Assembly: GCA_026874595.1 (NCBI GenBank)
Contig: CM049310.1
Coordinates: forward strand, 82,807,056 to 82,871,055
Direction of reading: 5' to 3'
Origin: Sipunculus nudus
Lineage: Eukaryota > Annelida > Sipuncula > Golfingiida > Sipunculidae
Length of the DNA: 64,000 nucleotides
The notes below the pieces were generated by a model. The model worked only from the letters and a program-made list of their open reading frames with translations, was not told where the DNA came from and did not search any database. Both the position numbers and the translations under genes were made by a program. This document shows positions 12,801-25,287 of this stretch, in pieces. How positions within the stretch are numbered: the first letter of the stretch is position 1; every line of letters begins with the position of its first letter.

Positions 12801-13476
12801 GCGCAGCTTTTTCCTGGGCTGTCTCGTGCCGCTACCGGCGTTAGTCGTATGGATACCACGTTGGGTAAGTGCTGAACTACGAGCTTTTAGATCGAGGAAG
12901 GAAAGCTCATCAACGGAGCCAACCAGATCAGTGCTTCTTAACAAGGAAACGGAAACAGTACTTGACATTTTGCAAGGCCCTTTTCGGGACATCGAGGGGG
13001 TCCGGAAATTGGGTAGCCTTTGCTGGGCAGGGGTGTTAATAGCCCGGCGACTCATTCTCTTCCTTTGCTTCACTTTTATTAATGATGTTCTCATCCGCCT
13101 GCTGTGCATGTGCGCTGTGTGCTTCGTTATTCTATTGCATCACCTTTATGTGCAACCGTACAAGTCTTCTCTCGGTAACCTCTCCGGAGCGATCAGTGCT
13201 GCCGCCCTGCTGGTTGTGGGCGGAATTAACCTCGTGCGCGCTGGGTTCGAGGCAGCCGAATATATCCCTCAGGGGCCTTATTCCGTTCTAACAGTGGTTT
13301 TCGAAGACATTGAGAACAGCTTAGTTTTATGGGTGCCGCTTGGGGGCGCCTGTCTCATTTGCCTCGTTCTCATCGTCAGACTTGCCTTATTAATTATTAC
13401 AAAACTTGCCACTTTCTTCAATGGACTTAATGGGAATTCGCCTGCTTGTGTATGTAATGGACAGGTTGCCATTTAA
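9893..13476 (+). CDS. Large membrane protein with parallel beta-helix ectodomain (terminal exon)
   Basis: The exon encodes about 1190 residues counted from the first in-frame ATG (9904). The opening block MIWHVSSSGNAESGCG is the usual start of a mature beta-helix protein, so the signal peptide probably lies in an upstream exon. Residues about 15-480 show pectin-lyase-like parallel beta-helix repeats, including FxxN turns (FRNN, FVNN, FQGN, FLNN) and GGAI steps (GKGGAIRL, LGGAIYV), like the repeats of chlamydial Pmp proteins, and many NxS/T sites. A Cys-rich block follows (CKKCPYGGAC, CPPGYCCSKPNC, GTLCGKCENGFS). Membrane segment 1 is near residues 655-676, then a charged cytoplasmic loop of roughly 95 residues rich in D, E, S and T. 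About seven or eight more hydrophobic segments follow (near 770-790, 840-862, 885-908, 934-958, 968-988, 1037-1084, 1093-1115 and 1139-1165). Codon use and length make it a real gene. Similar architectures occur as uncharacterised lineage-expanded proteins in invertebrates. The function is unknown; an adhesion or receptor role is only a guess. Confidence 0.85.
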
Positions 13477-14212
13477 GCGATAATGTGTAGATTGAGGTAA
13501 TTAGATGAAGCAGTGATACGATGATATGCAGATCTACGTATTTTATCATCTAGCAGGATATAACTGATTAATAGCTAATGTAATTATAATAATAATAATG
13601 AAGGTGAAACATCCAAGCAGCACTAAAATTATTAAATAAGCTTATTTCATCATACTCTTAAGATACAGTTATTGAATATAGTGCAAAGATTAAACTCCAG
13701 ATTTCCTATTAAACAATTCTACATTTACATTAAATTATCAGAATCGCTCTATCTCAAACCATTTTGTACTTTTAAAATCTATATCAAAATTAATTAGACA
13801 AAGGATGAAGCCTTGTAGCTTTATGCTGGATGCAGAGTATTTTTCTGAATGGTTATACAGTGAGATGATAATTATATGATAATTTATTTAAGTGAGGACG
13901 CTGGCCTCTTGATGAAGAAATGGAATTTTAAACTCATTCAGGATACTTCATATCATCTTCCTGTTGTTAATATATAATAACTTACATATGATAAAAATGT
14001 ATACTACACAGTACAAAGTGCTTCTTTATCTTTTCTTGTATGAGTTCATGTTTGTTTTCAGCAATAGAACGCCCTTATTGCAGGTTCTGACGTGAACAGA
14101 TTTGACTGTACGGTTACTCAGGCATTTGTACTGGACTGATAGGAAATAATTAGGCGTCGGATGAAGAGTTCAAATATCGCAAAATATCGAATGAAAGCTT
14201 GCAGTGAAAAGC
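13477..14212. other. 3' flank of the membrane-protein gene
   Basis: AT-rich sequence after the stop codon. No canonical AATAAA lies in the first 150 bases. Variant ATTAAA hexamers occur near 13629, 13690 and 13709 and could direct polyadenylation. No second gene is recognised. Confidence 0.45.
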
Positions 14213-14440
14213 ATGAATTTTATCGCTGTGATAGCCGTCATCATTTCCTGCGGCCCGCGCGACTTGGCCGTCAATCCTTTATTCCGTGGGAGACATGGTG
14301 TATGCAGTCATAAATTTCAACAAACTTGCAGGGAGAGTTACAACGGAACAATATCCGGTGCTCTAAGAAATTTCATGAACTTTTTGAACGTAGTCTCGTT
14401 TATTTTGAGTGATTACATACTTGCAGGCCGTGGTGCGTAG
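14213..14440 (+). CDS. Possible short secreted protein or first exon, unrecognised
   Basis: From the ATG at 14213 the frame encodes 75 residues. It opens with a plausible signal peptide (MNFIAVIAVIISCG), followed by a segment with two later cysteines and an N-linked glycosylation site (NGT). Local base composition is less AT-rich than the flanks. I do not recognise the family. It could be a small secreted protein, the first exon of a gene whose later exons I cannot see, or chance. It lies 737 bases after the membrane-protein stop on the same strand. Confidence 0.25.
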   Translation: MNFIAVIAVIISCGPRDLAVNPLFRGRHGVCSHKFQQTCRESYNGTISGALRNFMNFLNVVSFILSDYILAGRGA

Positions 14441-14510
14441 TTAACTTTTAAAAAAAGTCACTGAAAGTATGGTTTTCAGAATAAAAAATCATTGTCGGCA
14501 AATATGTTAT

Positions 14511-14524
14511 AGTAGTAGTAGTAA

Positions 14525-14557
<33 letters not shown>

Positions 14558-14566
14558 AAGTAGTAG
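14511..14566. repeat. (AGT)n microsatellite
   Basis: About 18 AGT units with two interruptions (AAT, AGA). The threonine-run ORF on the minus strand is its translation and is not a gene. Confidence 0.95.
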
Positions 14567-15558
14567 ATTTTTGCTCATTTTCGAGGAATAAACTATTCAG
14601 GGGCGGCTGAGGGATGGAGCACTTTGGCCTAATAATCTGGAAAATTAAAAAAAAGCAAATAATACCTAAAACTAAATTTACACCATAATTCCTTTTAATT
14701 TGTACCCCAGATGGCTCCATTACAACCGAAATTATCGAAAAAAAGTTCCTACACCATTGGAGATTGATGCCTCAAAACGTGTTACATTTCGAGGAAGCGC
14801 TTTCTTTTTGTAGGCCTATTAAACATGCACAAGCCTGCTAACTTGAAGTCCTTGCCACATAAACACAAGGTTTTAGTAATTTGCCTTGAAACAATTTTTA
14901 TCAAACCTATTTGAAGGAACTACATTAACCTACCCTCATCACTACATTGGTACCTACGCTATATGTATATTTATAAGCCGCGGTGCATTGTGGGGATCAG
15001 ATTGGGACGCCGACAAACCCTAAACTCTTGTAAGTATGATTATGCGTAATGTGGCTGACATTCTTCAGTAGCTGTGGAAACAGATCCTTCGTACACAAAA
15101 GATGGTTTGCTTTAAGAGCTGCGCTCAAATATATAGTTCCCAGAGCACGGATTAGGACCCCTGACTCCAGTAAGGAGGAATTTGGCGCAGTGCCCCGTTG
15201 ATTCGGACTGCACAGTTAAAAGAACCTATTGTCAGGATGTTAACAACAAAACCAAGACAGATTGTGTCAACCTTCCCTAGACAGAGTCAGAAAATAACAA
15301 AGGGTTGCCAGGGGTCCAATTATGGAGACGGGTAGCAGTCCGATAGCCATGACAAATGGTCCTCCACGGTCCGTGCAGGAAACGCAGACAATGGGAAAAA
15401 CATAAAAATGTGGAACGCCAATACCATTCACAAAAATATGAAACCGGTCAAGCAGAGAATGAATCTGTAGCGCCGGTTAAAAGGACATCTTCCGTGCATG
15501 TTGCCGCATTGAGACAGTCTCAATTTCGATTCTACTTCCGGTTAATCTTTCTAGTTAG
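14567..15558. other. gene-free stretch
   Basis: No gene is recognised. CAGGGGCGGCTGAGG near 14598 resembles one end of the GGGGCGGAT-type MITE found at 23656-23943, but no matching second end is seen. Confidence 0.4.
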
Positions 15559-15846
15559 ACAATATAATGCTTCAAGTGTCGGAAAACCAACTATTCATTC
15601 TAACTCTTTTTTTTTGTTACAGTAATTCAGGATTTCTCGTTGTAACAAAACTACATTTCTTCTCAATAACATTTCTTTTCTTTTCTTATGAACGTTTTTC
15701 AACATAATGCTTCAAGTGTCGGCGAAACAACTTTTCATTCTTCGTATCTCTGTACTTATTAGTCATTCAAGGATTCTCGTAGTAAACAAAACCTCATTTA
15801 TGCCGAATAATTTTTTTCATTTTCTTTTCTTTTGTATGTTTTTCAA
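15559..15846. repeat. tandem duplication, unit about 140 bp, two copies
   Basis: ATAATGCTTCAAGTGTCGG occurs at about 15563 and 15703, a 140-base offset. The similarity continues through CATTC, ATTC-GGATT-TCTCGT and the CTTTTCTTTT...GTTTTTCAACA tail in both copies. Divergence is moderate, with short indels. Confidence 0.8.
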
Positions 15847-15900
15847 CAAAATAATAAAGAACGTACTTTAATGTTAAGTATGTCACATTATTTTGCATAT

Positions 15901-16767
15901 TGTTACGGAACCTAACATCAACAGATCACGTAGTCGTGACGAACATAAATTTTTTAATGGAGATTAAAAAATCAGATTCTGTAACATTAGGCAGCGTGAG
16001 ATGTCTAGGGGACTGAATAAAGAAGTCAGTGGTTTTTTGTTAACAAATAATTATAATTTATTCTTAAAACAATCCTAACATTACAATACACTAAATCAAT
16101 ACAATTACACAGTATAACAATAGTACAACAGTAAATCAATACAAGTATATAAATAAAGTGTACAGTACCTGGATACCATCACTGTCACAGCTACAAAAAG
16201 TCCTCTAAGGCATATAATCCAGATGAACAGTTCACATAAATCTTCTCAGAGAATTACAATCCAGTTCAATCACAAAATCAATTTGTTGTAATTCAAAAGT
16301 GAAATCCTGGCAGTGATCCATTAGGCAAACTAAAGACTATATACAATCCGTTACTAATTCGAAAATAAGCTATAACTGCCGCAATTTTAGGAAAAGGTCC
16401 ACAAACTGACTTCTTTGTCCGCTGGAATATATCTCTCCTCTCTCTACCGGCTCTAAACAAAGCCCCTTATTTATAACTTTTCACCTCAAGCCGAAAACTT
16501 TCCATTTCCCGAACAATCTAAAGAACCCAATACTACACACGTTACAGGAAGCATCTAGAACAACAAACGCTGTGTTACTACATATCAGGGTTCACTCGTG
16601 GGCCGGCCCAGCTCGGCCAGGCGTGAGAGCCCCAGACTAGCATGAACGCTGTTTACACGTCAGACCCCACGCGTGGGTCGGGCTATGCCGCTATAACAAC
16701 GGCCAATGCTAGCGCCGCACACACACATGTAAAACTGCTGCATACAGTAAAAGAGACATCTGTAACA
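15901..16767 (-). mobile_element. solo LTR (family L1a, copy A)
   Basis: 867 bp bounded by TGTTACGG...CTGTAACA on the + strand, with the 4 bp direct repeat ATAT immediately on each side (15897-15900 and 16768-16771). It is homologous, in reverse orientation, to 39311-40161 and to the 5' LTR at 62791-63623. Read on its own strand it contains a TATAAATAAG promoter-like box, an AATAAA signal and a T-rich block before the CA terminus. No internal domain is attached, so it is a solo LTR left by recombination. Confidence 0.9.
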
Positions 16768-16771
16768 ATAT

Positions 16772-18296
16772 GTTCGTACATTATGGTCAACATCTAGTTG
16801 GGCACCTATTTTTGATCACTCAATTGGATTATTAAATTAATAGTATCTACTCAACAATATTGGGTTGACCCAAACGAGGGATATCGAACAGAAAAAGGCC
16901 ATAGAGTAAGGGGATTCCAGTCGTGTCGAAAGTGAACTTGCACAGGTCGCGGGACTTAATTAATTAAACTTGTCGTTTAAAATAAAAATATAAAACTTAT
17001 AATATAAGTATTAGACTTAAGCCCTTCCAGGTAGATGGGCTCCAATTATAATATCCTCAGCTTGAACGCCCAGGGGATTTTGACGATTATTAAACGGGCA
17101 ACGTAACGCGAAATATTAAACAAGTTATTAAATTTTAATTGTTCACGGAATATACATGTCAGGTGTACAAGTACGTGGTTTTTTTTTTCTTCGAGAAAAT
17201 TTCTCAGAGTATGTACCAAATTATTGGTTATGATTTTTATTCGCAAAAAAAAAAACCATACAAAATATACATGCGTTCACGGCCTTGTCTAATAGACTAT
17301 AATATAAGTATTCTTGACAGATGCGAAAATATTTTCATTAACTTGTCAAATTTTCCTTAGTTATCAAATTAACTAAGGTTTGTTTAACAATGGAAGAGTT
17401 AAAAATTGCGTTTGATGAATAATTACTGGGCGCCGTTTTACACGTAATGGTATTTCAAATTAATTTATTTAACAAATATTGAAGATAACATTCATAGGTT
17501 TCAGACTGATACTGTTGTTTATTATTTTAAATAATAGTATTTAAATGGCTATTGAGTCATGTAAATTGTTGATCACTTTACTTATTATTAATCGTATTAA
17601 TATTATTTTAAGTTATATTTTGGAAAATGTAAATGCTGAATATAACATTCGTTTATTCCAGCATAACAGTGTTAACATTATTCTGTTAATGTGCATATAT
17701 GTGATTATTAAATTTTGTAAATTCTTGGTCAGTGCACTTGACAGAACATCACCTGGAGTTCATTTGAACATTAGGGCATGCTTTAAGAAGCATTGCTAAG
17801 GGGTTATATATCTATCTTTAAAGCAGATGGCCGACGCTTTAGTTCCTTTGAAGGTAAATATGACCCGCAGTGTGATCTATCTATGCAGCTCTGGAAGTCG
17901 TTACAGGGTATCTCGCGGTATCTGCAGGATTTGTTTTGAAGCACTGTGGTGGCTGGCATTGGGCCTGTGCAGGACAAAACCTTGTTAGAGTCTTCAGGCG
18001 CAGCTTGCCAGCATCCAAATGTGTGTAATGGAGACACGGTAGCAAGGGATTCAGTGGCTTCGAGAGGGGGATGTCGCCGGCTTCTCTACATGTTTAAGGA
18101 TTACAATAGACTACGTGGGCGATTTGGTTCTAATTCCAGCAGCCTGATATCCTTATGTGGGCATAGGTGTCTTCCCCGGATATAGCCCGCGCTGCCTTAC
18201 GGGTTAATATAATAAAATACACGGATTCGATTCACTGATAAATACTACTTTCACTTTAAATTTGGTAAAATAATATTGTTGCAGCTCTATAAATAA
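16772..18296. other. gene-free stretch
   Basis: AT-rich sequence with no recognised gene. The segment from about 17806 to 18190 is less AT-rich and carries short overlapping ORFs on both strands, but no ATG-initiated frame with a known motif; it may be an unclassified repeat. Confidence 0.4.
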
Positions 18297-18694
18297 TAGT
18301 GCTGGGTATCGCCTACCTTTTTGGTATTGCAATATATTGCGGTTTGTGGAAGCGTATTGCAAAACGTATCGTATTTTCAGTGTTTTAATTAACAGAACAT
18401 AAGTGTGCTTTCTGGCACATATAACACGTGATATATGTTATTAATTCATTATCAGTTTAAAAAGGACAGGATGACAGAATGTTCAGATCATTTTGTGGCA
18501 TACAAGAAATCTGACATCATTACTCAGTAAAGTATTTTTTTATTGTTGACTGAATTCGAAGAAACATTATGATCATTTTAAAGTTTTGATAAAATATCGA
18601 AAATTATCTATATATGTAAAAGATATCATGATACGCAATTTCCGAATCCCCGTATCGCGATATAGTTTTATATCGATAGGATCACACGTCCCTA
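18297..18694 (+). mobile_element. non-autonomous DNA element R4 (copy 1)
   Basis: The left end reads TAGTGCTGGGTATCGCC. The right end, reverse complemented, reads TAGGGACGTGTGATCC, a degenerate inverted match. The body contains repeated GTATCG and TATCGATA motifs and an AT-rich centre. A second copy is inverted at 28554-29086. The short imperfect TIR and lack of an ORF suggest a hAT-like MITE, but no clear 8 bp target duplication could be defined. Confidence 0.55.
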
Positions 18695-19649
18695 ATAATT
18701 AAACACACCTATTATATGAATTGATGATATCTGTATCGACATAAAACATAAAAGCAGCAATAACCTGACAAGTCTTTTATTCAAACAGATAATATGTGCT
18801 GTAACGGTTGACCGATTGAAACGCACTGCTTAATGGCAATTTGGGCTCTCATGACCCTCAATTTTATTTTATGAACAGCGCAATTACTGAAAGGTTCCGG
18901 ATACAAAATACACACACATAGTGAATATATACATAAATACAATGTGAGACTGCGTATACCAGAAGTATTAAAGCATCATTTTTGTTGTATGATTTATCTT
19001 AATTTTTTTTCAGTTTTGCTTCAGTTCATTAAATGAACAATTAGCTTTAGGAAGTGAAATTGTGTCCGTATCTCGGCAAAGGCAGTACTTGTCACATTTT
19101 CATTGCCTTGAAGGAAAATGATAAGTCTTCTATGTGTCAGGGCCCCTTTGTGCTGTAGATAGGATAATTAGATCTAATGATTTCAATTTATTACGATACC
19201 GAGCATGCTAGACAAGTTACCCGGAATTCAATCAATTTAAAAACGAAAACTTAATGGACAACTTGTGAAACGTCTAATTACGACCGTGACGGGTATCAAA
19301 CTAGGAGAGTGAAAATTTTGAAAAAAATGCATAAATGAATCTTTTTGGTACTATTAAAATTGAGAGAAATGAAATTAAGTAGGTCAATACAAAACTGCAA
19401 CAAAAACACCGAATAGTGAGGTCCAACTTTCTCTCAACATAATAAATATGATTGACGTATAGACATGAGTTCAGTAAATCAGTAGATAACATATATAACA
19501 TTTCAGTTTTATTCTCACACACTGGTTAGGATAATTGACAACAATGATGATCTAACAGTCAAGGTATCTGATGACTACATCAGCCATCATTAAGAGCTAA
19601 ACATGGAAAAACATCTCAATACTAAAAATCTGCCTTTAAAAGAATACAC
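18695..19649. other. gene-free stretch
   Basis: Nothing recognisable beyond short chance ORFs. Confidence 0.4.
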
Positions 19650-19980
19650 GCTATGAGGGGGTCTCTGTTGTGGAAAGCCAACCCGGGTTTGCCTATACTT
19701 ATTCGGCCAATTTTCCCAGGTTCATTCGTGCATAATTGACTTTACATTTGTGAATATTCCAGAATTATCTTCCAAATTCAGGAAATATCCACTTCACATG
19801 GTTAACTACAAAAAATGCTTTTAAATACCGTGTTTAATACCTCGTCGGATCCACACCAAAATGTATTTGTTTATTAACTGGCTCATTCCCGAAATGCCCT
19901 AAAAATTTCATGAGATACCGTTCATGTCTGCGTGAGATATGTTTTTATTGACAGACACACAGACACACACCCAACAGGGG
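19650..19980 (+). repeat. dispersed repeat R1 (copy 1)
   Basis: It shares ordered landmarks with five other copies: TTATTCGGCC, TTCATTCGTGCA, TCGGATCCACACCAAA, a GGCTCATTCCCGAAATG-type block, TTTCATGAGATACCGT and a CACACAC run near the end. The 5' CCTCCGCC start is missing or degraded here. Confidence 0.7.
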
Positions 19981-20174
19981 ATGTAGTATTTAGAATCGTA
20001 TACTAAGTTATCATATAAAAACATATCACTGTTTTAATTGAACGTTCAAATCGTAAAAGATTTTTTTCCAGGAGTGTGCGTTTCAACATTCTGAAAAGAG
20101 ATTAAATCCAAAGAAAAAAAATGTGATACGATCAGGGTTCTTGGCTGCGATGGCACGTACTCTCGGTCTTAATC

Positions 20175-20177
<3 letters not shown>

Positions 20178-20240
<63 letters not shown>
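20178..20240. repeat. (AT)n microsatellite, left half
   Basis: A pure AT run that stops exactly at the TA target of the Tigger-like element. The run resumes at 21431, so the element probably inserted into one original microsatellite. Confidence 0.95.
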
Positions 20241-20241
<1 letters not shown>

Positions 20242-20244
<3 letters not shown>

Positions 20245-21430
20245 TAGAACGCCTGTATTTCGGTCACCATCGGGACTGGATAAAAGTGGCCTCAATACAG
20301 GAGTGGCCGTAACACAGGACTTTACCAGGATAGGGGGGGGGGGTTAAAATGTAATACGAAACCAAGTTCAAATCTTCATTACAATCAACAAAATAAACGT
20401 TTATACAGGGTTTTAGTATAATTACTGTTATCAATAAAAAAAAAATATTTACAATCATGTCAACCCTTTTTATAACAATTATCAACAATCTATACAAATA
20501 AAGTGTTTGTTATTAAGTTAAAAACATATTGTATATCCATAATATTTGTACAAATGATGAGAAGCTCTTTGTATCCATAAAGCATTCTAATAGCACGGAA
20601 GTAACATCAAAAATATGTGAACACAGAATACACTCTTTACATCTGGTTAAAGAAAGCAGTTTTTAAAGACTGTTTGTTACATACTTTCGAGTCCACAGTT
20701 TCATCTTGATAGGCAAAGTCCAAATTCATGGTAGCCATAATGGTAAGCGCAGCTATGGGCGGAGCAAGGATGCCTGTCGAGTGTTTGTTTATTGGCATCT
20801 GGTTGGCTGCTTGTCACATCATACGCACGTTTTTTCAGCGGACAAAGAACCGCCATCTGGTGTCTGAATATATCATAAACGGTCAAAGCTGGCAGTGTAA
20901 AAACCAGTTGCTTCTTTAGAAGCGCAAGATTTCCGCTGCCTCGGGAGCGTATGTTTTCGTTTGATGAACGTGTTCACAAGGACATTAAAGAAAGTTTAAA
21001 GATCAACAGTTTGTCTAAAAATTTTCTGATGACATAATCATCGGGACCCGCTGTTTGTCGTTCGTTAATTAAATGACAAACACCTTGATTACGATCCGGC
21101 TCGCGAGACTTATTCCCTAACAAACACGCAGGTTGGAACACATGCCTTACTATTGTGCATACTAATGAGGCTGAGTGGGGTAGTTCGACGCTGGCCACGT
21201 GTCAAACAACTCAGTCTCGGTCGAGTGGTTACCTGTCCCTGACCGCAATAAAGGCTTTTACCGGCCTGCGGGACCGAGAGACCTGGCCGTAATACGGAAT
21301 AGAGGAGTGACCGTAATTGACAACAAAATGATTATGAAATATAACGGTCGAAAATTCGGGACCAGAAAATCTGACCGTTAAAGACGTATTGACCGTTATT
21401 GAGGCGTGGCCGTTAGCAGGCGTTCTACTG
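20242..21430. mobile_element. non-autonomous Tigger/mariner-like element T1
   Basis: The ends are perfect 14 bp inverted repeats, CAGTAGAACGCCTG at 20242-20255 and its complement at 21417-21430, each flanked by TA. Inner terminal repeats carry the phrases typical of this group (GTGGCC, GTAACACAGG, GACCGTAAT, GTAATACGG). No transposase frame is seen in the 1189 bp, so it is a MITE-sized derivative of the Tc1/mariner-pogo superfamily (known: TA target duplication and CAGTNGAACC-type ends). Confidence 0.85.
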
Positions 21431-21505
<75 letters not shown>

Positions 21506-21512
21506 ATATATA
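21431..21512. repeat. (TA)n microsatellite, right half
   Basis: Continues the AT run interrupted by element T1, with AAA and TTT interruptions. Confidence 0.95.
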
Positions 21513-23655
21513 ATTTTTTATAATAACATTTTTAAATTTTACAAAATCATGCTAAAATAAAGGAAACAAAGTTATAAAGATTTATTTATATACATAAAAT
21601 AATAAAACAATCTATACTATAAGAAAGAACACGGTACCAGATTTAAAATAATGTATAATTTCTGGTTCTAATATGAATTTAGAACAACTTTATAATCAAT
21701 TTTAGATTTAAGGGTTTTGTAAGTCCTGCTACCTTATGACGCATCTTGTTGTTTTGGCATTAAAATATTGGCGTGACAGAGGCTGACAATTGTTTTAAGA
21801 AAGCAGGAAATGATTGGCAAAATAAAGAAATGATAAACGGTTCCTGGCTTTGTCAATTCGCTTTTCCATCATGTATAAACATGCCCGTAAATCCCAACGG
21901 CTGGCGTTCTTTGTTAATGGGCCCACTTTTTTATCATCAGGATTTGAAGGGCAAAAGGATGATTAAATCGACAAAGGCCATAGCAGACGCATTGACGATA
22001 CTTCACTCGGGGATTTTACATCCAGTTACAGATTGCCAATAAAGTACGAATAAATCACTCGGCGGATTATGGAGAAGGAAAATAAATTTAAATTCACACT
22101 TGATCGTGTGAACGATAGCAAGAATATGATTACTGCAACAGCTCCCTATATTAAATAAATGTATGGAAATTCCTTTTGTATTAGTTTAAGTGAAGGCTAT
22201 TTTAGACATTATACTCCCGTCACTATTTTGATAAATTGCCATAAAAAACAGTATGTTAAGATGATATATATCATACGCTTTCTATAATGCACTTTTAAAC
22301 TTAATAGATATCATGTAAGCCGAAATCTGATTTAGGGCGATGATATTTTTTTATCTGTTATGATGTTAAATGAAACGTAATGACGGGGTGATCAGGTTTG
22401 ATGCATCTTGGAGCTCTCTGCAAAAGTGCCATTGAAAGTGATAACCTAGCTGACACAACACGCTCGATCATTTTAACAACTGCAATGCCAGTTCGGGGAG
22501 AAGAAACTCTTCTTTGTTTTCATATCGAGTAAAAAAACTGATAAATCTGACAAGTGATTATCCACTTTGTAGCTTTGATTAAACATATTGTTCCTTTGGT
22601 TTTCATAATGCGATCTTGTCACGCACTTTGGATTGACGTAAACATGCTTCACACGGTTTTTTTTTCTCTGGAATATTGTATTTGAAAGGCGATTGTTACG
22701 ACAGTATCATATAAAAGCCCCGCTGGGGCACTAAGAGGCAACGAATACTATTTTTCATGCAGTTACTCCCCCTCATATGGCCACAAAAGGTTTTCTTGAG
22801 TAAAAAGAAAGGAAATAAGTTATTGTATTACTTATTCTTTTGTAGGAAAGTTGTAAATGGTTTTTTGATGAACGATCGGTTAACACATTATAGCTCAAAA
22901 ACACAGGAGTGTTATGTAACCGGTTCCAATTCACAACAGCGATCCCACACGTGAACCGAATACATTATCTTCCATATAGATGGCTTAGATTTGTTTTTTA
23001 TGCATGTTAGCCAGGCCAAGGTTCTAAACAATTAATAAATAAATTTGGTTCTTTCTTAAGCAGGGAAAAATATCATTTTGTTCATGCATGTGGAGGAATC
23101 GCTGGTGCGATAACGTGACCAGACTGGCAAATACGTTATTTTTCTTATGGGTGCCACGGCAATCTTTATACGTTATGCCAGAGTTGCACTTTTCAACAAG
23201 TGGACCACATGCAACATCAGTAAGGTCTCTAGCGGTGAACATCGATAACAAGCTAAATTTACTAAATAAAAAAATATTTAAATTGAAACACAAGTATCAT
23301 TCAAACATCTGTTTTATTTGAACACAAAGAATGATAGACTATGGCGTGTTGCACTATAATTAATAATATATAGTTCCCCACCTTTTAATGAAATTGATGT
23401 AATTGCATATAATCCTGTACAATTTACCTGAATCACAATTCAGTTTTCTTGTCGTAAACTGTAAACGGAATGCAAATGAGAGACGTCTGTAAAAAGGACC
23501 TATTTTTGTTAATACTCACACAGGAGAAAGTCTGTTCAAATTATAAGTTAAATTACACGAAGAACGCACATATCATTCTGGCAAACTCTACCGAATTGTC
23601 TAATTACTCTGTATTGAGAGATTCACAGCACTATGATACCGAATATTGAATGCAA
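21513..23655. other. gene-free stretch
   Basis: No gene recognised. Short ORFs (for example 21773-22042) lack motifs and begin with non-ATG codons or chance ATGs. Confidence 0.4.
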
Positions 23656-23943
23656 GCAGGGGCGGATTTAGGAGTGGCGCAGAACCCTCCCCCCCCCCCA
23701 CCCCTTTCGACCTGACAATAAAAATCGGCGGAAAAAACTCAAAGTACACCATCACGCTTCCAGTTACAATGTATGTCTTGCTTTATAATGCATTTAATCT
23801 ACCCCAGATTGCACGATTATAACCTAAATCTTCAAGAAATTTCTACACCCCCCCCCCCCATCCCCCCACTTTGGATCACCCGCTTCGCGGCCTCCCAATG
23901 TGACCCCCCCCCCCTTTATTCTATATTCCTGCATCCGCCCCTA
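23656..23943. mobile_element. GGGGCGGAT-type MITE (hAT-like)
   Basis: The left end AGGGGCGGATTTAGGA and the complement of the right end, AGGGGCGGATGCAGGA, are near-perfect inverted repeats. The 288 bp body has no ORF and contains three C-rich runs (near 23690, 23850 and 23905). CAGGGGCGGAT ends are common among metazoan hAT-derived MITEs. A target duplication is not clear. Confidence 0.75.
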
Positions 23944-25287
23944 GCTATAGTTAATTAAAAAAAAAAACATATGAAGATCAGTAAATTAAAGCCTGGGATC
24001 AGTAAACGACGTTTTAAATAAAAGTGAAACTGATTCCGTATTAAACCGACCTGAGCCTAAATATTAATACTGGTACCCCTGTTCGATGTAAGAATGTTTG
24101 GGACCGCACAAATTGATATCGGCGTGCAATGTGTTTTACGGGCTGCATCAATGTTCCTCGCGGTCCGCGGGCAGCAGTTTTCAAGGCCCTTCGCAATGCA
24201 GATACTGCAGGTGGCACGACCTGCGCTCCAAAATAGAATAAATAACTAGATATGATAGAACAAACTTTATTAACCAGTGAAAACATGAATAAAAAGCGGG
24301 AATATATATATAATAATATGACATATGATAAAAGTAAATTGACATAGATATAATTTATTAATCAATTATTATGTTTAACCTGGTTACTTAAACGTCTGAT
24401 TAAGAATACGACGCAACATATATGATATTAAGGGTAATTGATATAAATACAGATACTAATAAAACGCTTAACAGATGGACTCAGGTATATAATTTTCTTT
24501 TTAGTTTAAACATTACTAACTGCTTTTTGGTATCTTATGGTAAACAAGCAGTCTGTTCAAAAGACGTATTTAACATGAGTATCAGAACTTTGGGTAATAC
24601 ATCAGCTTGTGTTGTTGTAAAGCAATTACATGACATGTTTATAGGAGTATAAAGTATGCCGATATAACACACATAAATATACATTGCAAAATATTATTAC
24701 ATTTTTCTCTCATTCTAAGGGATTATGTTGTAAGAATTCTGCAGGGCATAGCGTTGCAAATAGATAAGTAGAAAAATGGGAAAAAATAACAATATAAAAA
24801 CATGAAATCAAATATCACATTCTTCACCTATCCATTATTAAGGTGCTCACGGACATTTTCAAACTAGGCTGAAGAAATCTGTTTGAATTTCATACAGGAC
24901 CAAGCCCAAATTTTCCAAGCCCTGCACAGTGTATTTAAATAATGTAATCTCAACTCTGCTCCGAATGATTAACGAATACTGAGGGTTTGTCTCATGAGAT
25001 TCGGGGAATAATTGAACTGTAATTGGATGTGGCAAGCTGTCTTTAAAGTAAAGTCTGACGCAAACGTTGGTGACAGTTGCCCTTAAAACACTGAGGTTTA
25101 CACCAAGTCAGCTGACCCTAAAATAACTTAAATCAGAGCAGATGTAATCATTGTCAGGGGCGGATGTTAAGGGGGGAGAAGGCTGAGGAGGCCCCTTTTG
25201 ACCTACAATATTTTAAATAGAACAATATAAACGCTTGATATATGCGCACCCGCTCCTTTTTGCGACCTAAAAAAAATCTGGATATAT
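23944..25287. other. gene-free stretch with one MITE end
   Basis: CAGGGGCGGATG at about 25157 matches the left end of the 23656 MITE, but the right end is degraded. No gene seen. Confidence 0.4.

Noticed and set aside
12693-13109. 138-codon minus-strand ORF
   Set aside because: Shadow of the membrane-protein exon on the opposite strand.
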